A DNA stretch of 64,000 bases from Lonepinella sp042485795 (GCF_042485795.1 NZ_CP169368.1:1984001-2048000); one strand, 5' to 3'. Counted from the stretch's first letter, positions 16,790 through 25,968 are shown. The notes: a model not told the origin generated them from the sequence alone. A program made the numbers and translations.

Positions 16790-18076
16790 ATGAGCCAAAC
16801 TCTTAACCAACACGCCCCACTACGTTTTATTACCGCAGGTAGCGTAGATGACGGTAAAAGCACACTAATCGGACGATTATTATACGATAGCAAAGCCTTA
16901 CTAAGTGACCAATTACTCAGCCTCGACAAGTCTAAGAACAAAGGTGAAGTGATTGATTTTTCTATTTTAACAGATGGGCTTGAAGCCGAACGTGAACAAG
17001 GCATTACCATTGATGTGGCATATCGTTATTTTTCCACCGCTAAACGCAAATTTATTATTGCCGACACACCAGGGCATGAGCAATATACCCGAAATATGGT
17101 AACTGGTGCTTCTACTGCCAGTGCTGCTGTCGTGTTAATTGATGCGAGTCAGTTGGATTTTTCCCAACCTGAACTACAATTATTACCGCAAACTAAACGC
17201 CATTCTGCAATTTTAAAACATCTAGGTACACCACATATTTTAGTTGCCATCAATAAAATGGATTTACTCGATTTTGACCAAACTAAATTTCATGCGATTC
17301 AACAAGCCTATCTCAAATTAAGCCAGCAATTAGGTATTTCAAACGTACAATTTGTACCCGTATCTGCCTTACAAGGGGATAACATTGTCCATCAAAGTGA
17401 ACGCACACCATGGTACCAAGGTGACACATTGCTCAGTATTCTGGAAAATTTACCAAGCAACGAAAATATTTCCATAGCAAAACAAGACTTTCACTTTCCT
17501 GTACAACTTGTCATTCGTCTTGATCAAGATAAAGCAGATGATTTCCGTGGTTATCAGGGCAGAATTGAAGCAGGTTCTATCGCAACGGGAGATAATGTAC
17601 GTATTGAACCCAATGGCTACCATTCCAAAGTAGTAGAAATTATCAGTCCAAACGGCATTGTGCAACAGGCTATTGCAGGTGAGCAAGTCACGCTTCGATT
17701 AGCCGATGATATTGATATTTCGCGTGGTGATAGCTTTGTGGCGGAACATTCGACAATCACCCCGACTAAAAATGCTACTGCGACACTCTGTTGGTTTGAT
17801 CAACGCCCACTTAACTTGGCACGCAAATATTTACTTAAACACTGTACGCAAAAGGTATTTGCTAAAATCAGTGGCATTGACCATGTATTAGACGTAAAAA
17901 CCTTGAGTAAATCTCATGAGGCGGAAACCTTAACCCTGAACGATATTGGTGAAGTCCACGTGAGTTTACAAAAACCGATCACCGCCACAAGCTATGCACA
18001 AAATCAAGCTACGGGGGCGTTTATTTTAATTGATGAAGCCACTTATCATACGGTTGCAGCAGGAATGATTCTTTAA
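16790..18076 (+). CDS. cysN: CysN, sulfate adenylyltransferase GTPase subunit
   Basis: 428 residues, about 45 shorter than E. coli CysN (475) through a shorter C-terminus and N-terminus. G1 loop GSVDDGKST (residues 17-25), G3 DTPGHEQYTRNMVTG, G4 NKMDLLDFD are intact, followed by two EF-Tu-like beta-barrel domains. GTP hydrolysis drives APS formation by CysD. No fused APS kinase (CysC) domain is present, in keeping with the APS-reductase type of CysH. Ends 14 bases before a terminator hairpin. Confidence 0.94.
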   Translation: MSQTLNQHAPLRFITAGSVDDGKSTLIGRLLYDSKALLSDQLLSLDKSKNKGEVIDFSILTDGLEAEREQGITIDVAYRYFSTAKRKFIIADTPGHEQYTRNMVTGASTASAAVVLIDASQLDFSQPELQLLPQTKRHSAILKHLGTPHILVAINKMDLLDFDQTKFHAIQQAYLKLSQQLGISNVQFVPVSALQGDNIVHQSERTPWYQGDTLLSILENLPSNENISIAKQDFHFPVQLVIRLDQDKADDFRGYQGRIEAGSIATGDNVRIEPNGYHSKVVEIISPNGIVQQAIAGEQVTLRLADDIDISRGDSFVAEHSTITPTKNATATLCWFDQRPLNLARKYLLKHCTQKVFAKISGIDHVLDVKTLSKSHEAETLTLNDIGEVHVSLQKPITATSYAQNQATGAFILIDEATYHTVAAGMIL

Positions 18077-18090
18077 TTATTGCTGTTCAC

Positions 18091-18123
18091 AAAAAAATAC
18101 CGAATATTACATTCGGTATTTTT
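18091..18123. terminator. Bidirectional terminator between cysN and pflA
   Basis: A 13-bp stem (18093-18105 with 18111-18123, AAAAATACCGAAT/ATTCGGTATTTTT) with a 5-base loop and A/T runs on both sides, between convergent genes. Confidence 0.88.
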
Positions 18124-18130
18124 GCTCAAA

Positions 18131-18871
18131 TTAGAATTTTACAATATGTCCATAACCTTGCAAAATTTGCTGAATATGTTCAAGACTTTCTTTGGTTGGA
18201 GGTAACACATCTTCCAACTCATATTCTACCCCTAAGGTTTTCCATTTATGCGCCCCTAAACGGTGATAAGGCAATAATTCCACTTTCTCGACATTCGTCA
18301 TTCCTTCAATAAACTGACCTAATAAATGCACATCTGCATCTGCATCAGTATAACCTGGAACAACCACATAACGCACCCAAGTTGGGATATTACGTTTTTG
18401 TAAATATTTGGCAAATTCAAGTGTACGCTTATTTGGTACACCGATAAGATTTTGATGAATTTTATCGTTAAGTTGTTTTAAATCTAATAACACCAAATCG
18501 GTCACGTCAAGTAATTCATCAATGACTGGCGTATAAGCTCGCACAAAGCCATTGGTATCTAAACAAGTATTAATATTTTCAGCTTTACAAGCTCTAAACC
18601 AGTCACGTACGAATTCCGCTTGCAAAATGGCTTCCCCACCAGATGCAGTGACACCACCCCCAGTAGCATTCATAAAATGCTTATAGCTCACCACTTCTTT
18701 CATTAATTCTTCAACACTAATCTCACGACCGCCGTCCAAATCCCAAGTATCACGATTATGGCAATACTTACAACGCATCAAACAACCTTGCATAAAAAGA
18801 ATAAAACGAATGCCCGGTCCATCAACTGTGCCACAAGACTCAAATGAGTGAATACGCCCTAAAACAGACAT
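18131..18871 (-). CDS. pflA: PflA, pyruvate formate-lyase activating enzyme
   Basis: 246 residues, equal to E. coli PflA. Radical SAM motif C30-x3-C34-x2-C37 (GCLMRCKYCHNRDTW), followed by the GGGVTASGGEA SAM-binding stretch. It generates the glycyl radical on pyruvate formate-lyase under anaerobic conditions. pflB is not in the window: the region upstream of pflA is the lexA promoter, so pflA is separated from the usual focA-pflB neighbours. Shine-Dalgarno AAGGAAG. Confidence 0.95.
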   Translation of the reverse strand: MSVLGRIHSFESCGTVDGPGIRFILFMQGCLMRCKYCHNRDTWDLDGGREISVEELMKEVVSYKHFMNATGGGVTASGGEAILQAEFVRDWFRACKAENINTCLDTNGFVRAYTPVIDELLDVTDLVLLDLKQLNDKIHQNLIGVPNKRTLEFAKYLQKRNIPTWVRYVVVPGYTDADADVHLLGQFIEGMTNVEKVELLPYHRLGAHKWKTLGVEYELEDVLPPTKESLEHIQQILQGYGHIVKF

Positions 18872-18996
18872 TAAAACTTCCTTAGATAATCAAAAATAGT
18901 TGAGAAATTATAACAAAATTTTAGGTCATTTTCAGTAAATTTATTGCCTCTCCGCTATATTACTTGATTTATATTGACACAAAATAAAACTTTTTA

Positions 18997-19050
18997 TTGC
19001 AATTTTTTCCAGTCTGTATATAATTTCAAATAACCTGTACGAAATAACAT
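18997..19050 (+). promoter_or_regulatory. lexA promoter with two candidate LexA (SOS) boxes
   Basis: A -35-like TTGCAA (18997-19002), a 16-base spacer and TATAAT (19019-19024) are visible. CTGT-N8-ACAT at 19035-19050 is one base from the gammaproteobacterial CTGT-N8-ACAG box; CTGT-N8-TCAA at 19014-19029 overlaps the -10 and is weaker. Two boxes in front of lexA is also the E. coli arrangement and fits autoregulation. Confidence 0.6.
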
Positions 19051-19066
19051 AAAGGAAAGAGAAACT

Positions 19067-19705
19067 ATGAGAACGCTAAGTAAAAATTTAACTATTCGCC
19101 AACAAGAAGTCTATGATTTCTTAAAGCATCATCTTGAAACCGCTGGTGTGCCACCAACACGTGCGGAAATTTCAAAAGAATTAGGCTTTAAATCCCCTAA
19201 TGCGGCTGAAGAACATTTAAAAGCCTTAGCACGTAAAGGGGCGATTGAAATGGTGCCTGGAATGTCACGTGGTATTCGTTTATTACTTTCTTCCAATGAT
19301 GAAGAAGAAATGGAAGGCTTACCTCTCATTGGTCGTGTTGCCGCGGGTGAACCTATTCTAGCGGAACAACATATTGAAGGTACTTATAAAGTCGATCCTG
19401 AAATGTTCAAACCACAAGCAGACTTTTTACTGAAAGTCAGCGGTCAGTCAATGAAAGATATCGGTATCCTAGACGGTGATTTATTAGCAGTACACAGCAC
19501 CAAAGATGTACGTAACGGTCAGGTTATTGTAGCTCGTATTGAAGATGAAGTAACAGTCAAACGCTTGGAACGTAAAGGTGATGTCATTTATTTACACCCA
19601 GAAAATGAAGAATTTGAGCCGATTGTTGTCAATTTACGTGAGCAAGAACAATTTGAAGTAGAAGGTATTGCGGTCGGTATTATTCGTAATAATGCTTGGA
19701 TGTAA
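19067..19705 (+). CDS. lexA: LexA, SOS response repressor
   Basis: 212 residues. Winged helix-turn-helix DNA-binding domain at residues 1-70 (EVYDFLKHHL... GVPPTRAEISKELGFKSPNAAEEHLKAL), hinge, and a self-cleaving S24 domain with scissile Ala93-Gly94 (RVAAGEP), Ser128 in SGQSMKD and Lys165 in VTVKRL. Represses DNA repair genes and itself until RecA filaments provoke cleavage. Candidate LexA boxes precede it. Single-gene transcript with its own terminator. Confidence 0.97.
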   Translation: MRTLSKNLTIRQQEVYDFLKHHLETAGVPPTRAEISKELGFKSPNAAEEHLKALARKGAIEMVPGMSRGIRLLLSSNDEEEMEGLPLIGRVAAGEPILAEQHIEGTYKVDPEMFKPQADFLLKVSGQSMKDIGILDGDLLAVHSTKDVRNGQVIVARIEDEVTVKRLERKGDVIYLHPENEEFEPIVVNLREQEQFEVEGIAVGIIRNNAWM

Positions 19706-19729
19706 TTATTTGTATTGTTATGTTCAATA

Positions 19730-19758
19730 AAAAGGTGAAAATAGTCTTTTCACCTTTT
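19730..19758. terminator. Bidirectional terminator between lexA and menD
   Basis: A perfect 12-bp stem (19730-19741 with 19747-19758, AAAAGGTGAAAA/TTTTCACCTTTT) and 5-base loop between convergent genes. Confidence 0.85.
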
Positions 19759-19776
19759 ACCTATCTTTAATTTCAG

Positions 19777-21486
19777 TTAAGCACCAATTACCGCATAACT
19801 AATCTGCTCAATTAAACGTTTATAAATATTACTACCGTCACTTGGGTTCACTTTAATTTCAATCACCGTGGTTTCTTTACGTGAATACGCTTGTTTTAAC
19901 ACAGAACCTAAATCTGCCCAAGTATAAGGGCGTGCATATTTTAAATCAAACATTGAAGCCGCCTGAGCAAATTCTGCTTGATGTGGCAAACGATAAAAGG
20001 CATTTTTGACTTCTGGCTCTACTGGCAACATATCAAAAATTGCTCCACCGTTATTATTAATAATAAAGATCACCGTTGGTTGAGTAACTTTTCTGAACAA
20101 TGCCAATGAGTTAAGATCATGTAATGCCGACATATCGCCTAATACCACAGCGACAGGCTGATTACCGCCAATCCCTATCCCAGCAGCAGTAGCTAATAAA
20201 CCATCAATACCACTGGCACCACGATTGGTGTAAACAGGATAACTATCCGATAATTTAGCAAGTGCATCAACCAATCTTATAAATAAGCTATTGCCTAAAA
20301 ATAAAGCACAATTTCTTGGTAAGATTCGTTCAATATGATGAGCTAAAGAAGCCTCGTTTAAGCCACCACCCACTTGTTGTTCAATAAAACTGGCACAGAA
20401 GTTAGACAATGCCAAAGGTTCAAGTAACCATGATTTTTGACGTAACGGCGGATGGGCTCGTAACCAGTGATGTACTTTGGCATGGAAACGTGTTTGTTGA
20501 TGATGATGGGGATCTACACGCTCATCACTTTCTTCCACCACCCAAAATGTTCCTTTAAAACTTGCTAAGAATTGATGAATTCGCTTGCTCACAAAACGTG
20601 AACCAAATTGCACTACAATATCTGCATGCAACAATTTTTCTCGCACAGTTTTATTGGCTAACCAAATATCTGCATAAGGCAAACTCGGCTCTACATTGGA
20701 TTGAATATCCGTTAATAAAATCCAACCCATAGTATCTGCCCAAGTTTTGACTCCCATAGCTTGTTTTTGTGGTAACTGCCCTACCACCACAATACCTTTT
20801 TTCGTCCGTAAATCGTCCCAATGTTCGTGCATCACAACTTCTTGTTGAACATTTTGATGCTCAGACCAATGTTTTGTTTGAGCTAACCAACGGTGGACGG
20901 GTGCCAACCAAGGGTGGCTATCAATTTCGCTCACTTGAGCCTCATACAAAGGTTCGGCAAAAGGTACATTAATATGCACTACGCCTGCTTGTTCAGTCTG
21001 TTTATAACATGCTTGATCGATACTAGAAACTAACCATTTCACTGGATAATCTTGGCTTGGTCGAGGTAAATTCAGTGTTGAAACTGGATAATGTGCAAAC
21101 ATATTTGCCTGTAAAATCGCTTGATTTGCACCGCACTCTAATAATTCTTCTGGACGATCTGCCGTTAAAACGATTAAATTCACCGCACTTTGACGAGCTT
21201 CAACAATGGCAGGGTATAAATTTGCGGCAGCTGTACCCGAAGTAACAATTACTGCCACTGGCGTTTGAGTAGATTTCGCTAAACCGAGAGCAAAGAAAGC
21301 TAAACCACGTTCATCAAAATGGCTATGGCAAACTGCTTTTCCATTTGCTTGTAACCGTGCAGCCTCCAAAGTTAAAGGAGTAGAACGAGATCCCGGAGCG
21401 ATACAAAAGTGTTTAACACCTTGACGAAGCAAAGTTTCTAAAATTACTTTTGACCAACAACGGTTAAAGGTACTCACTGCTGACAT
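19777..21486 (-). CDS. menD: MenD, SEPHCHC synthase of menaquinone biosynthesis
   Basis: 569 residues from the ATG at 21486 (MSAVSTFNRCWSKVILETLL), chosen because GGAGAG lies just upstream; an open frame extends eight residues further. Thiamine diphosphate-dependent enzyme joining isochorismate and 2-oxoglutarate. Features: APGSRSTPLTLEAA near residue 30, the activating Glu region SGTAAANLYPAIVEA, and the ThDP motif GDMSALHDLNSLALF with FIINNNGGAIFDMLP in the C-terminal part. Downstream of menF (26-base gap), together committing chorismate to menaquinone, the quinone of anaerobic respiration. An uptake sequence (21182-21190) is embedded in the coding sequence. Confidence 0.95.
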   Translation of the reverse strand: MSAVSTFNRCWSKVILETLLRQGVKHFCIAPGSRSTPLTLEAARLQANGKAVCHSHFDERGLAFFALGLAKSTQTPVAVIVTSGTAAANLYPAIVEARQSAVNLIVLTADRPEELLECGANQAILQANMFAHYPVSTLNLPRPSQDYPVKWLVSSIDQACYKQTEQAGVVHINVPFAEPLYEAQVSEIDSHPWLAPVHRWLAQTKHWSEHQNVQQEVVMHEHWDDLRTKKGIVVVGQLPQKQAMGVKTWADTMGWILLTDIQSNVEPSLPYADIWLANKTVREKLLHADIVVQFGSRFVSKRIHQFLASFKGTFWVVEESDERVDPHHHQQTRFHAKVHHWLRAHPPLRQKSWLLEPLALSNFCASFIEQQVGGGLNEASLAHHIERILPRNCALFLGNSLFIRLVDALAKLSDSYPVYTNRGASGIDGLLATAAGIGIGGNQPVAVVLGDMSALHDLNSLALFRKVTQPTVIFIINNNGGAIFDMLPVEPEVKNAFYRLPHQAEFAQAASMFDLKYARPYTWADLGSVLKQAYSRKETTVIEIKVNPSDGSNIYKRLIEQISYAVIGA

Positions 21487-21512
21487 ATTACTCTCCGTTT
21501 TCCAATACATTT

Positions 21513-22796
21513 TTATTCAATGGTTAATAAACTCAATAAACTTGACGCTTTACGTTCAATTTCTTGCCATTCTAACAGGGGAACCGAACCTGCCACAATG
21601 CCTGCTCCAGCAAAAACACGAATTTTATGTTGTTCAGCTTGCTGTTCTATAAAAGCAGAACGAATTGTTACACAAAATTCTGCTTGCTGTTTTCGCATAA
21701 TACCTAGCGTACCAGCATACCAACTGCGGTCAAAATTTTCGGTTTTTTGCAAAAATTGCACCGCACTTTGCTGAGGTAAACCTGATACTGCTGCCGTAGG
21801 GTGAATGGCTTGCAAACAAGCTGAATCTGTTGCGCTATCGTTTAATTCTGCCTGAATACAACGGCGTAAATGTTGCACTTGACGCAACTGTTTGACTTCT
21901 ACATCACTCACTTGAATGTTATTCACATAAGGTTGCAAATTATCACAAATACCTTGCACCACTAACCTATTTTCGTGATCATTTTTGTTATCATTTAATA
22001 ACCAATCTGCCTGCTGTTGATTATACGTTGGATTATCCGTAATTGTCGCTGTTCCCGCCAAGGCTTCTGTATGCACATAATGATCTTGTCGAGCATATAA
22101 ACGCTCAGGGCTTGAACCAACAAAAGTACAGTTTGCGTTTTCAGCTAACAAAAAATGATAACAACCCATATTTTTTCGTTCGCTTTCCGCCAAGAAATCT
22201 TTGGCATCAATCGCTCCGGTGAATAAAAATTCCGTTTGATTTGCCAACACAACCTTGCTCAAATGACCTTGCTTGATCTCACCCAAGGCTTGTTGAATCC
22301 AATTTGACCAAATTTCTGCGGAAGCCTTTTGATCTATTTTATGGATTGTTTGTTTAACCGATTGAAGTGCGGTGAATTTTTGCAATGTTTCTACCACTTG
22401 CAAACAGGCTTGCTGTTCGTTAGCAAAATCCTGTCGATTATCCCAATAGACATTTACATACAGGGTATTTTCGACTTTTTCCAACAATAATCTTGGTAAC
22501 CAAAATTTGGCTTGTTTATCAAAAGTCAATCCGCCAACCAGAGGGAAATCATGTGTCAGAACAAACTGCTGTGCCAAATTTTCATCAGAAAATGACCGCA
22601 CTTTTCCTATTGTAGCCACCGAAATAGGCTTATCACGATAATTTAAGTAAAATTGTGGATACATTTCTTGAGCTTTGAGCCACGCCAATAACTCCACTGT
22701 TATGGGCATCTCATCTTTAAAATGCGTAATCTCAGAATGAGCAGGTAATTTATGGGCTTGAATCTGTTTAATTAAGCCTAAACACAGGTTTTCCAT
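21513..22796 (-). CDS. menF: MenF, menaquinone-specific isochorismate synthase
   Basis: 427 residues. The C-terminal chorismate-binding domain (from about residue 170) carries KVVLANQTEF (catalytic Lys region), FVGSSPERLY, the Mg-binding EALAGTA, HPTAAVSGLPQ, and the end motif RVFAGAGIVAGSVPLLEWQEIERKA. Converts chorismate to isochorismate for MenD. First gene of menF-menD; two uptake sequences lie inside it (21760, 22365). Paralogous entC is less likely given the menD neighbour. Confidence 0.94.
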   Translation of the reverse strand: MENLCLGLIKQIQAHKLPAHSEITHFKDEMPITVELLAWLKAQEMYPQFYLNYRDKPISVATIGKVRSFSDENLAQQFVLTHDFPLVGGLTFDKQAKFWLPRLLLEKVENTLYVNVYWDNRQDFANEQQACLQVVETLQKFTALQSVKQTIHKIDQKASAEIWSNWIQQALGEIKQGHLSKVVLANQTEFLFTGAIDAKDFLAESERKNMGCYHFLLAENANCTFVGSSPERLYARQDHYVHTEALAGTATITDNPTYNQQQADWLLNDNKNDHENRLVVQGICDNLQPYVNNIQVSDVEVKQLRQVQHLRRCIQAELNDSATDSACLQAIHPTAAVSGLPQQSAVQFLQKTENFDRSWYAGTLGIMRKQQAEFCVTIRSAFIEQQAEQHKIRVFAGAGIVAGSVPLLEWQEIERKASSLLSLLTIE

Positions 22797-22941
22797 TAAA
22801 TTTTATTTAAAAATATCCGTTAAAATAGCGTTTATTCTACCGCAAATAAAAAAAATTTTTTAGTAAATCTTTTATTCTGTCGTAAATAGGCGTAAAGTGC
22901 GGTGAACTTTCTGTTAATTTTTACCTGTTTAAGGACATAAT

Positions 22942-24156
22942 ATGGAATTTTTCCCAAAATCCGATAAATTAGAAAATGTGTGTTATGACATTCGTGGTCC
23001 TGTACACAAAGAAGCACTTCGTTTAGAAGAAGAAGGCAATAAAATCTTAAAACTGAATATTGGCAACCCAGCACCTTTTGGCTTTGAAGCACCTGATGAA
23101 GTGTTAGTGGATATTTTACGCAATCTTCCATCCGCCCAAGGTTATTGTGATTCCAAAGGAATTTACTCTGCTCGTAAAGCCATTGTGCAATATTATCAAT
23201 CGAAAAATATCTTAGGTGCAACGGTCAATGATGTCTATATCGGCAATGGTGTGTCTGAGCTGATTACCATGTCATTGCAAGCCTTGTTAAATAATGGCGA
23301 TGAAGTGTTAATTCCAATGCCTGATTATCCACTTTGGACAGCAGCAGCCACGTTGGCAGGCGGTAAAGCGGTGCATTATATGTGTGATGAATCCTCTGAT
23401 TGGTTCCCTGATTTAGAAGATATTAAAAGCAAAATTACATCTCGCACCAAAGCTATCGTGGTAATTAATCCAAACAACCCAACGGGTGCAGTATATAGTA
23501 AAGAAGTGCTTGAACAAATCGTGGAAATCGCTCGTCAACACGGCTTAATCATTTTCGCCGATGAAATTTACGACAAAATTTTATATGACAATGCGGTTCA
23601 TCATCACATTGCCGCCCTTGCACCAGATTTATTAACCATTACCTTTAACGGCTTATCTAAAGCCTATCGAGTGGCAGGTTTCCGTCAAGGTTGGATGATT
23701 TTAAATGGTCCAAAAAATCATGCTAAAGGTTACATTGAAGGCTTGGATATGCTGGCTTCTATGCGTTTATGTGCCAATCATCCAATGCAACATGCGATTC
23801 AAACCGCTCTCGGCGGTTATCAAAGCATTAATGAATATATTTTACCGGGTGGACGTTTATTGGAACAACGCAACCGTGCTTACGAATTGATTACCCAAAT
23901 TCCAAGGGTAAGTTGTGTGAAACCGAATGGTGCCATGTATATGTTCCCGAAAATCGACATTAAAAAATTCAATATTTATGACGATGAGAAAATGGTGTTA
24001 GATTTATTGCGTCAAGAAAAAGTATTGTTGGTACACGGTCGTGGTTTCAACTGGCATGCACCAGATCATTTCCGCATTGTAACACTTCCACATGTTTCTA
24101 CCTTAGAAGATGCCTTAGGGAAATTTGCACGGTTTTTGGAAAATTATCGGCAGTAA
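22942..24156 (+). CDS. alaA: AlaA, glutamate-pyruvate aminotransferase
   Basis: 404 residues, the length of E. coli AlaA (405). Class I PLP aminotransferase: NPNNPTGAVYS, ADEIYDKILYD (Asp contacting the pyridine ring), and the Schiff-base Lys in FNGLSKAYRVAGFRQGW near residue 240. Makes alanine from pyruvate and glutamate. The start MEFFPKSDKLENVCYDIRGPV is family-typical, with AAGGA upstream. A single-gene transcript with an uptake sequence (22895-22903) in its leader. Confidence 0.94.
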   Translation: MEFFPKSDKLENVCYDIRGPVHKEALRLEEEGNKILKLNIGNPAPFGFEAPDEVLVDILRNLPSAQGYCDSKGIYSARKAIVQYYQSKNILGATVNDVYIGNGVSELITMSLQALLNNGDEVLIPMPDYPLWTAAATLAGGKAVHYMCDESSDWFPDLEDIKSKITSRTKAIVVINPNNPTGAVYSKEVLEQIVEIARQHGLIIFADEIYDKILYDNAVHHHIAALAPDLLTITFNGLSKAYRVAGFRQGWMILNGPKNHAKGYIEGLDMLASMRLCANHPMQHAIQTALGGYQSINEYILPGGRLLEQRNRAYELITQIPRVSCVKPNGAMYMFPKIDIKKFNIYDDEKMVLDLLRQEKVLLVHGRGFNWHAPDHFRIVTLPHVSTLEDALGKFARFLENYRQ

Positions 24157-24176
24157 TCTATCATCTTTTCACTTTA

Positions 24177-24199
24177 GCCCTCTCCCCAAAGGAGAGGGC
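24177..24199 (+). terminator. Hairpin after alaA
   Basis: A 9-bp GC-rich stem (GCCCTCTCC 24177-24185 with GGAGAGGGC 24191-24199), 5-base loop, in the gap between alaA and the convergent toxin gene. No long T-run follows, so its efficiency is unclear. Confidence 0.6.
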
Positions 24200-24206
24200 A
24201 ATTTAT

Positions 24207-24623
24207 CTAACTAAAAGGGTTAAGAAGTTTAGTTGGTAACCCTTGAAAATCCTTAATATTTCGAGTTACCAATGTTAAATCATACAATTTGCTGATTGCG
24301 GCAATCCAAGTATCATTTTCAGGGCGTGGATTAGGAACATGAAAGGTCGCACAAATCAAACTCACTTTTGTATTGATCGTTAAAATCCGTCCAGAAAAAC
24401 TTGGCATCACAAAATTATCAAACCAGTCCTGTAAATATTGGGCTTGAACGGGATCCTTGCAACGTTTTAGTTGAATACCACGCATTAATTCCATTATCAC
24501 GATTTCACAGGTATAAAGCTGTTCAAACGGCTTATCACTAAGCCAATCAACAACCCCTTTGTTCGCTTTTCCTATTTTAATTTTACGAACTTCTGAAATA
24601 ACATTACTATCGAGCAAATACAT
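24207..24623 (-). CDS. vapC: VapC-type PIN-domain ribonuclease toxin
   Basis: 138 residues. PIN fold acidic residues are visible: MYLLDSNVISEVRK (Asp5), CEIVIMELMRGIQLKR (Glu), and PRPENDTWIAA with Asp near residue 103. VapC/FitB toxins cleave RNA (often initiator tRNA). The start codon overlaps the antitoxin stop by one base, the usual type II arrangement with the antitoxin first. The neighbourhood between alaA and proC has no other mobile genes. Confidence 0.88.
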   Translation of the reverse strand: MYLLDSNVISEVRKIKIGKANKGVVDWLSDKPFEQLYTCEIVIMELMRGIQLKRCKDPVQAQYLQDWFDNFVMPSFSGRILTINTKVSLICATFHVPNPRPENDTWIAAISKLYDLTLVTRNIKDFQGLPTKLLNPFS

Positions 24624-24856
24624 TAATCAAAAATCTCATAACGTTGCTTATTTACCTGATGATTTTTAGGCATATCTAGTTCTATATCACCAACATCAAC
24701 GCCATGATAATCCATTGCTAAATCACACAATGTAACTGGTTTAGGTTGAAAATGCTCAACGACAATCTTTTCCATCAGAGCATTCGTACTTATGCCCATA
24801 AGATTTGCTTGAGAAACAATTAATTGCTCGACTTGTGGGGGAAAATTTATATTCAT
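24623..24856 (-). CDS. vapB: VapB/FitA-type antitoxin of the vapBC pair
   Basis: 77 residues from the ATG at 24856 (MNINFPPQVEQLIVSQANLMGIS); a GGAG six bases upstream supports this rather than the ATG four codons earlier, which the GGAG overlaps. The N-terminal half looks like a ribbon-helix-helix DNA-binding domain (short strand NINFPPQVEQLI then ANLMGISTNALMEKIVVEHF) and the C-terminal tail is the likely toxin-binding segment. Such antitoxins repress their own operon. Confidence 0.78.
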   Translation of the reverse strand: MNINFPPQVEQLIVSQANLMGISTNALMEKIVVEHFQPKPVTLCDLAMDYHGVDVGDIELDMPKNHQVNKQRYEIFD

Positions 24857-24912
24857 ATTCTGCTCCATGTTTTATTTCATCATACTCTTGCATTATATAA
24901 CTAAGCTATCAT

Positions 24913-25728
24913 CTAAAACAATCTTTCCATCTCTTTCGACCGCTCAACGCAGGCTTGCATAGCTTGTTCTACAATCTGTGCTAATTGTTTTTCGTTAAAC
25001 GCATTTAACGCTGCCGCCGTTGTTCCACCTTTTGAGGTTACATTTTGCCGTAGAGTGGCTAATTCAACCGTTGGATTTTCCACCACCATGTTAGCGGTAC
25101 CTAAAGCTGATTGTTGCACTAATAAACGAGCTTGTGATGCACTTAATCCCATTTTTAGCAACGCTTGCTGCATGGCTTCCATAAACAAGAAAAAATAGGC
25201 TGGGCTTGAACCTGATGCCGCTGTAACGCTGTGCATATCGTTTTCATCTTCCACCCAGCAAGTTTTCCCTACTGCTTGCAATAGGCTTTCGGCGAATTGT
25301 TTAAATTCAATAGCCACATTGACCCGAGCAAATAAACCTGACATGCCTTGTGATACCAACGCTGGTGTATTTGGCATGACTCGCACAATATGTTGAGCCG
25401 TTGGTAAAAGTGCGGTGATTTTTTTTATAGAAATGGCTGCCATAATGGAAATCACTAATTTTTCAGAAAAATCCACCGCACTTAATGCCGCACAAACCTC
25501 ACTTGCTACCTGTGGCTTGACGGCTAATACTATCACCTCACTCTGTCTAACTGCGGTTTGATTATCCGTAGCAACGGACACCTTTCTTTCCGCAAATAAT
25601 GCTCGTTTATCTTCATTGGGATCACACACCGTAATCAAGTTAGCAGGATAGCCAGTTTTCAATAAACCAAACACTATAGCTTGTGCCATATTGCCGCCAC
25701 CGATAAAACAAATAGATTTTTGTTGCAT
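24913..25728 (-). CDS. proC: ProC, pyrroline-5-carboxylate reductase
   Basis: 271 residues from the ATG at 25728 (MQQKSICFIGGGNMAQAIVFGLL), preceded by AAAGGAAA; an open frame continues 16 residues upstream. NAD(P)-binding GGGNMA motif at the N-terminus, VLAVKPQ, VRVMPNTPALV, and the C-terminal signature TAASGSSPAYFFLFMEAM plus ALRQNVTSKGGTTAAALN. Last step of proline biosynthesis. Two uptake sequences (25408, 25475) sit in the gene. Confidence 0.95.
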   Translation of the reverse strand: MQQKSICFIGGGNMAQAIVFGLLKTGYPANLITVCDPNEDKRALFAERKVSVATDNQTAVRQSEVIVLAVKPQVASEVCAALSAVDFSEKLVISIMAAISIKKITALLPTAQHIVRVMPNTPALVSQGMSGLFARVNVAIEFKQFAESLLQAVGKTCWVEDENDMHSVTAASGSSPAYFFLFMEAMQQALLKMGLSASQARLLVQQSALGTANMVVENPTVELATLRQNVTSKGGTTAAALNAFNEKQLAQIVEQAMQACVERSKEMERLF

Positions 25729-25918
25729 TGTTTTTCCTTTTCGTTCGTGATGATAGATAAGATTATAATCAAACAAAAAAGAATTTTCTCGTTTATTTTA
25801 TTTCTCGCATAAAATGCGAAATATTTCATTTTTTCTCTTATTTTATTGCAAATCTTTACAATAGTTTTGCTAAAATTGCAGCAAATTTAATTTATTACGC
25901 TTTACAATAAAATTGAAA

Positions 25919-25938
25919 TCAAAAGTAGATACTTTTGA
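25919..25938. promoter_or_regulatory. 20-base palindrome upstream of arcB
   Basis: TCAAAAGTA-GA-TACTTTTGA has 9-bp perfect arms, ending 30 bases before the arcB start. Its size and placement suggest an operator, or a short hairpin near the transcript start; the protein that would bind is unknown. Confidence 0.5.
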
Positions 25939-25968
25939 ATTATATCACTTATCTATAGGAGAAATATT

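Noticed and set aside
24157..24206. CRISPR or REP-type repeat at the GCCCTCTCC hairpin
   Set aside because: Only one copy seen; it is a simple hairpin after alaA.
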